From DASPNM01 sp035626515 (GTDB lineage Bacteria; Bacteroidota; Bacteroidia; Chitinophagales; Chitinophagaceae), in contig DASPNM010000033.1 in assembly GCA_035626515.1 (NCBI GenBank), positions 56,312 to 120,311 on the forward strand: DNA of 64,000 bases, read 5' to 3'. Under the pieces are notes generated by a model. The model had not been told where the DNA came from and did no database searches. It worked only from the letters and a program-made list of their open reading frames with translations. The position numbers and the translations under genes were made by a program. Of the stretch, positions 60,042 through 64,000 are shown one piece after another; within the stretch, counting starts at the first letter, position 1; each line of letters starts with the position of its first letter.

Positions 60042-60461
60042 CTAACAATAATGAGCATACGAGCTTAGCTTCGTTTGCTCAGCGGGTTCGGGCTTTGCGG
60101 AAGGATCTAACTCCAGCACGGCTGAAAGCTGTACGCTGCCGTCACTGCCAATAATACGTACCCGGTAAAACATTTTCTTTCCGTCGTGCTTTTCGGAATA
60201 GCGGTAATGATCTTCATCTGTTTTCTCAGAGCTGAACACGAGAGCTGCGATCGAAAAAGTTTTTCCGTCAGTGCTTTTTTCGACCTCGAAACGTGAAGCT
60301 CGCGCATTTTCGGCGATGATCCACTGCAGCTCCGTGCGATCAGAGCGGATCGTACCCGTGAAGCTGAGCAGCCGGCATTTAGTTTCGCCCGGCGCATAAA
60401 AAGCCGTATTCGCGGGCTTCACGAAGGATAGCAACAGCAATAGGAAAACTAATCGTGTCAT
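60042..60461 (-). CDS. Small exported FN3-like domain protein
   Basis: A 139-residue exported protein: signal peptide (LVFLLLLLSFVKPANTAF) and one beta-sandwich domain with LLSFTGTIRSDRTELQWIIA, ASRFEVEKSTDGKTFS and FYRVRIIGSDGS. This is clearly related to the FN3-like domain of the T9SS protein at 54307 (LKWSTSSEINASHFQVEKS, YYRLRSVDQDG). Here it stands alone with no C-terminal sorting domain. It converges on the winged-helix regulator gene. Confidence 0.7.
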   Translation of the reverse strand: MTRLVFLLLLLSFVKPANTAFYAPGETKCRLLSFTGTIRSDRTELQWIIAENARASRFEVEKSTDGKTFSIAALVFSSEKTDEDHYRYSEKHDGKKMFYRVRIIGSDGSVQLSAVLELDPSAKPEPAEQTKLSSYAHYC

Positions 60462-60698
60462 GTGAGTCGCTTTGCGGCTTCACAGAACTATTGGAGGTCG
60501 CCAGGAGATTGGTGTTCGAAATGCGCAGCGTACTGCTCTGTTGGTCAGGGGCAAATTTGCTTCAATCATACACAGCGAATCGAAGTCTTCGAAAATGCGG
60601 TTTTCCCGCCCCTGGCAAACATAATATCGGGGCGTAAGATTTGCAAGCGCGCGTAAAAATCTTTTTGATGATGGTCCTGCGTGAATGCGGAAACCAAA

Positions 60699-60706
60699 TA
60701 CTTTTG
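60699..60706 (+). promoter_or_regulatory. -7 element (TACTTTTG) of the ABC-2 exporter operon
   Basis: It matches TAnnTTTG, 17 bases before ATG 60724. The open frame beginning at 60685 crosses it and is not the start. The rest of the region 60462-60698 holds no gene that I can see. Confidence 0.6.
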
Positions 60707-60723
60707 CCCTGATACCCAGTCTT

Positions 60724-61632
60724 ATGTCTGCCGTCATTCGTGTCAGGAACCTGAGCCGCGATTTCCGCGAAGTGCGCGCCGTGGACGATCTCTCCTTCAC
60801 GGTGCCCGCCGGTGAGGTTTACGGGTTTCTCGGACAAAACGGGGCAGGCAAATCCACCACGATTCGCATGCTGCTAAGTCTGATTCGTCCGACCGCCGGT
60901 CGCATCGAAATCTTCGACCTCGACCTGGAACGGCACCGCCATAAGATCATGCGCAGCGTGGGCGCTATTATCGAAAAACCTGATCTCTACAAATTCCTGA
61001 CGGCCCTGGAAAACCTCCGCATCTTCTCGGCCATGAGCGGTAACCGTCATTCAGAAAAGCAGCTTCTTCATCAGCTGGAACTCGTAGGCCTGCGGGAACG
61101 TGCGCACAGTAAGGTGCAGACCTATTCGCAGGGCATGAAGCAGCGGCTTGGAATTGCGGTGGCGCTGGTGCACGATCCCGACCTTATCATTCTCGATGAA
61201 CCGATGAACGGCCTGGATCCGCAAGGGATCGCGGACGTTCGAAAGCTGATCGTTCACCTCGCGCATGACCGCGGGAAGACGGTGTTTGTTTCGTCGCACC
61301 TGCTCAACGAAATGGAGCTTATCGCGGATTCCATGCTCATCATTAACAAAGGGAAGAAGATTGCCGAAGGCAGCAAGGAAGAATTGCTGAATCCGACTAC
61401 CGCCGTGGTGGAGGTGATTACGGGCGACGCTTCGCGCGCGACAGCACTGGTGCATCAAAGCCGGTGGAGCGCATTTGCGCTTCCGGCAGGAGAGGGAGCG
61501 CTCCGTTTCGAGCTGGAAAAGGCGCGCATACCGGAGCTGACGAAGGAGCTGGTAGAAATGGGCATACCGATTCATTCGATCCGCCCGCGTCACTCACTGG
61601 AAGACCTCTTCCTTTCGTTAACCGCACATTGA
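60724..61632 (+). CDS. ABC transporter ATP-binding protein (ABC-2 type)
   Basis: A 302-residue ATPase of the DrrA/NatA-like family: Walker A GQNGAGKSTT, signature YSQGMKQRL, Walker B LIILDEPMNGLDP and switch SSHLLNEME. A ~75-residue C-terminal domain follows the ATPase core. It pairs with the permease encoded one base later. Substrate unknown. Confidence 0.93.
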   Translation: MSAVIRVRNLSRDFREVRAVDDLSFTVPAGEVYGFLGQNGAGKSTTIRMLLSLIRPTAGRIEIFDLDLERHRHKIMRSVGAIIEKPDLYKFLTALENLRIFSAMSGNRHSEKQLLHQLELVGLRERAHSKVQTYSQGMKQRLGIAVALVHDPDLIILDEPMNGLDPQGIADVRKLIVHLAHDRGKTVFVSSHLLNEMELIADSMLIINKGKKIAEGSKEELLNPTTAVVEVITGDASRATALVHQSRWSAFALPAGEGALRFELEKARIPELTKELVEMGIPIHSIRPRHSLEDLFLSLTAH

Positions 61633-61633
61633 A

Positions 61634-62512
61634 ATGTTTCGTCTGCTTCAAATAGAATTGTTCAAAATTTTCAGCAGGCCGCGCACGTATATCGCTTTCG
61701 CAGTCATTACGGCCATTATCTTCCTGGTACAGATTGCGCTCAGGTTTAGCGGCCGGGAGTACATGGATCTGATCATGAGTGGCGTGAAGGAAACCTTCGA
61801 AGTGCCGGCGGAGGAAGCGTTGAACGGGTATCTTGTGTGTTACATCGTTCTCAACCTGCTGCTGATTCACGTTCCCATCCTGGTTGCCCTCGTCGCGGGG
61901 GACGTGGTGGCGGGGGAGGCAAACATGGGCACGCTTCGTCTGCTTTTGACAAAACCGGTCAGCCGCACCCGGCTGCTGCTCATCAAGTTTCTGGCTTCTT
62001 CCATTTACACGATTTTGTTGCTCATTTGGGTTGCCGTGCTCGCCCTGGGACTGAGCGTGCTCCTTTTTGGAACGAGTGATCTTTTTGTGGCACGCGAGGT
62101 AGATTCGAACATCATCGCCGAGTCCGACGTGCTCTGGCGGTATTTCGCTGCTTTTTTATTCGCGGCCATCGGCCTTCTTACTGTAACTGCCCTGGCATTC
62201 ATGCTTTCGGCTTTCGCCGAGAATTCGATCGGGCCGATCGTGGCAACCGTCTGCATCATCATCGTCTTCACCATCCTGACTCAAATGCAGATACCGTTTT
62301 ATGACGAAACTGTGAAGCCTTATTTGTTCACCACCCACATGCTTGGGTGGAAAGGTTTTTTTTATGTCAGGGCTGAAGAAGGGGTGACCGTCGACGGCTC
62401 GATTGAAGATTTTCCCTTAATTGTTAAAAGCGGGTTGATCCTGATCGGGTATGCAGCTTTATTTGTTGTAACTGCAATCTGGTATTTCAGAAAAAAGAAC
62501 ATACTCAGCTGA
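61634..62512 (+). CDS. ABC-2 type transporter permease
   Basis: A 292-residue membrane protein with six helices (IAFAVITAIIFLVQIAL, CYIVLNLLLIHVPILVALVAG and others) and the ABC-2 element GDVVAGEANMGTLRLLLTKPVSR. It forms the channel for the ATPase encoded just upstream. Its TGA overlaps the ATG of the next gene by one base. Confidence 0.9.
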   Translation: MFRLLQIELFKIFSRPRTYIAFAVITAIIFLVQIALRFSGREYMDLIMSGVKETFEVPAEEALNGYLVCYIVLNLLLIHVPILVALVAGDVVAGEANMGTLRLLLTKPVSRTRLLLIKFLASSIYTILLLIWVAVLALGLSVLLFGTSDLFVAREVDSNIIAESDVLWRYFAAFLFAAIGLLTVTALAFMLSAFAENSIGPIVATVCIIIVFTILTQMQIPFYDETVKPYLFTTHMLGWKGFFYVRAEEGVTVDGSIEDFPLIVKSGLILIGYAALFVVTAIWYFRKKNILS

Positions 62513-63198
62513 TGATGCAAAAAACTTTACTGCTTATTCTGCTTGCTTCCCCTTTGCTGCTGGAGGCGCAGTCGGCCGACGAATTGTTGGCGAGGGTGCG
62601 TGCCCGGCTGGAAAAAGTAAGCGATTACCAGGCCTCGGGAAAGATGAAAACCAATGTCGCCTTCGTAAAAGCGCCCATTGCCACCGTGAAAGTATTTTAC
62701 AAGCGACCCAACAAGCTTCGGATCAACAACGAAAGCGGCTTTTCACTTATTCCAAAAGGCTCTTTCAATATCAATGTCGGGAACATTTTTCTCAGCTCGG
62801 GCGATTTCGACGTGATCGATATGGGCCTCGAGCAGAAAACGGGGCTGCGCGTCATCAAGCTGCTTCCAAGGGACGACGAGTCGGATGTCGTGCTTTCCAC
62901 ACTGCACGTGGATCCCCGGCTTGCGGTTGTCCGGAAGGCGCGGGTCACTACCAGGGAGAATGGTACCTACGAGCTGGAGCTCAGCTATGGCCGGTACGTC
63001 GATTATGGTCTTGCGGATAAGGTAATTTTCTCCTTCAACACCAAAGATTACAAACTTCCAAAGGGAGTGGTTTTTGATTACGACGGGGGACAGAAAAAAA
63101 ACGAAAACAAGCTTCCTGCGAACCGGAAAGGCAGAGTAGAAATCCAGTACAGCAGCTACCTGATCAATAAGGGCATCCCCGACTCTGTGTTCCTTTAA
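62512..63198 (+). CDS. LolA-like exported lipoprotein-carrier fold protein
   Basis: A 228-residue exported protein with signal peptide (LLLILLASPLLLEAQ). The mature part has the LolA/outer-membrane lipoprotein-sorting half-barrel pattern: LEKVSDYQASGKMKTNV, VKVFYKRPNKLRI, and late YELELSYGRYVDY and KLPKGVVFDYD. Translationally coupled to an ABC-2 permease, it may take cargo from it in the periplasm. It is not the canonical LolA, which is usually unlinked to such an exporter. Confidence 0.75.
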   Translation: MMQKTLLLILLASPLLLEAQSADELLARVRARLEKVSDYQASGKMKTNVAFVKAPIATVKVFYKRPNKLRINNESGFSLIPKGSFNINVGNIFLSSGDFDVIDMGLEQKTGLRVIKLLPRDDESDVVLSTLHVDPRLAVVRKARVTTRENGTYELELSYGRYVDYGLADKVIFSFNTKDYKLPKGVVFDYDGGQKKNENKLPANRKGRVEIQYSSYLINKGIPDSVFL

Positions 63199-63201
63199 AT
63201 A

Positions 63202-64000
63202 TTACGCCTCGTCAATTTTTTCATCTTCCGCGTTCGCCAGGATGGCCGGAGTAACCTTCTTCAGCGGATTCTTACGGTTTTCGTCGAACTGCGTCCGGCG
63301 CGCGATGATGTCGATGCATTCAAATACGGCAGCCAGGAAGGATGAAGTATCTGCCTTATTCTTGCCCGCGATATCGAATGCGGTTCCGTGATCCGGCGAA
63401 GTCCTGACCACGGACAGACCCGCGGTGAAGTTCACACCTTCGCCGACCGCGAGCGTTTTGAAGGGGATCAGTCCCTGGTCGTGATACATGGCAAGCACCG
63501 CGTCGAATTTTTCATGGTGCCGGCGGGCAAAAAAAGCATCCGGGCTGTAAGGGCCCACCACCAGCATACCCGCGTGCTTCGCGTCCCGGATCGCGGGCCG
63601 GATGATTGCTTCTTCCTCGTTGCCGATCAAACCTTCGTCGCCGGCGTGCGGGTTCAGCCCCAGCACCGCTATTCGGGGCTTTCCAATGCCGAAATCCCGC
63701 TGGAGGCTTTGATGCAGAATGTTCAGCTTGGCGAGTATTTTTTCACGCGTGATCTGGCGCGCCACTTCCGCAAGGGGCACATGTTCAGTGACTAGCGCAA
63801 CACGAAAGTTCCCGGCGCACAACATCATCACCACATCGGTTACCCCAAACAAATGCTTCAGGTAAGGCGTGTGTCCGGTGAAGCTAAACTCCGGCGACTG
63901 GATATTTTTCTTATGGATCGGTGCAGTTACCAGTCCATCTATCTGCCGCTGCTTGAGTGCTGCGGCGGCGGTCTGGAGCGACAGGGCCGCGTATTTACCG
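63202..64000 (-). CDS. pdxA: 4-hydroxythreonine-4-phosphate dehydrogenase (N-terminus cut by window edge)
   Basis: The last ~265 residues of PdxA, an NAD-dependent enzyme of the DXP-dependent pyridoxal phosphate pathway. Metal ligands are visible in FTGHT, LNPHAGDEG and AMYHDQGLIPFK, and VRTSPDHGTAFDIAG is the usual C-terminal motif. The start lies past the right edge. It ends convergently three bases from the LolA-like gene, with no room for a separate terminator. Confidence 0.96.
   Translation of the reverse strand, partial: GKYAALSLQTAAAALKQRQIDGLVTAPIHKKNIQSPEFSFTGHTPYLKHLFGVTDVVMMLCAGNFRVALVTEHVPLAEVARQITREKILAKLNILHQSLQRDFGIGKPRIAVLGLNPHAGDEGLIGNEEEAIIRPAIRDAKHAGMLVVGPYSPDAFFARRHHEKFDAVLAMYHDQGLIPFKTLAVGEGVNFTAGLSVVRTSPDHGTAFDIAGKNKADTSSFLAAVFECIDIIARRTQFDENRKNPLKKVTPAILANAEDEKIDEA

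Overview
The window looks like chromosomal DNA of a Bacteroidota, probably a Chitinophagaceae-like, moderately GC-rich member. The evidence is: the Bacteroidota -7 promoter element TAnnTTTG just upstream of about twenty genes on both strands, almost no Shine-Dalgarno sequences, the long (657-residue) IspG, a secreted protein with a type 9 secretion C-terminal sorting domain, a TonB receptor with a carboxypeptidase-regulatory-like N-terminus, a DUF5916 barrel protein, and two ECF sigma/membrane anti-sigma cassettes. I see no rRNA, tRNA, CRISPR array, insertion sequence or prophage; this is core and house-keeping chromosome with lineage-specific genes interspersed.

Layout. 1-9.2 kb: icmF (cut by the left edge), ligD, an amino-sugar kinase fused to a RapZ C-terminal domain with its MurU-like nucleotidyltransferase (cell-wall sugar recycling), an M1 peptidase and RidA. 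9.2-15 kb: a stand-alone 3-hydroxyacyl-CoA dehydrogenase C-terminal domain protein overlapping tsaB, an ArsR-type regulator, a CstB-like persulfide dioxygenase/rhodanese and a DUF5916 protein. 15-22.3 kb (minus strand): lipid A-type acyltransferase, nadB, ispG, batC/batB-like genes, a 51-residue membrane protein and a class D beta-lactamase. 22.4-28.2 kb: L,D-transpeptidase, ECF sigma/anti-sigma/outer-membrane barrel cassette, glycine C-acetyltransferase and small lipoproteins. 28.3-34.4 kb: complete rod-shape cluster mreB-mreC-mreD-mrdA-rodA. 34.4-39.1 kb: metallo-beta-lactamase-fold hydrolase, a second ECF/anti-sigma cassette, a transketolase C-terminal subunit and galE.

39.1-45.3 kb reads as a phosphate module: PiT transporter, its DUF47 partner, a phosphate-selective-type porin and a PhoR/PhoB-like two-component pair. 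Two nearly identical 24-bp boxes, each with a TTAAT direct repeat at 11-bp period, lie in the two divergent promoter regions of this module and are candidate response-regulator sites. The second box also faces a 740-residue exported protein with a caspase-like His/Cys signature.

47.6-53.7 kb: an ABC exporter followed by atpB-E-F-H-A, with a textbook intrinsic terminator between atpE and atpF and no atpG after atpA. 53.7-60.5 kb: a palindrome-rich intergenic stretch, a lamin-tail/T9SS protein, and a four-gene operon (TonB receptor, periplasmic helical protein, six-helix membrane protein, winged-helix regulator) with palindromes over its promoter. 60.7-64 kb: ABC-2 exporter with a LolA-like protein, then pdxA running off the right edge.

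The most unexplained structure is a set of degenerate tandem microrepeats with strict 7-, 8- or 10-base periods placed at gene ends in six intergenic places. I do not recognise a described element that accounts for them.
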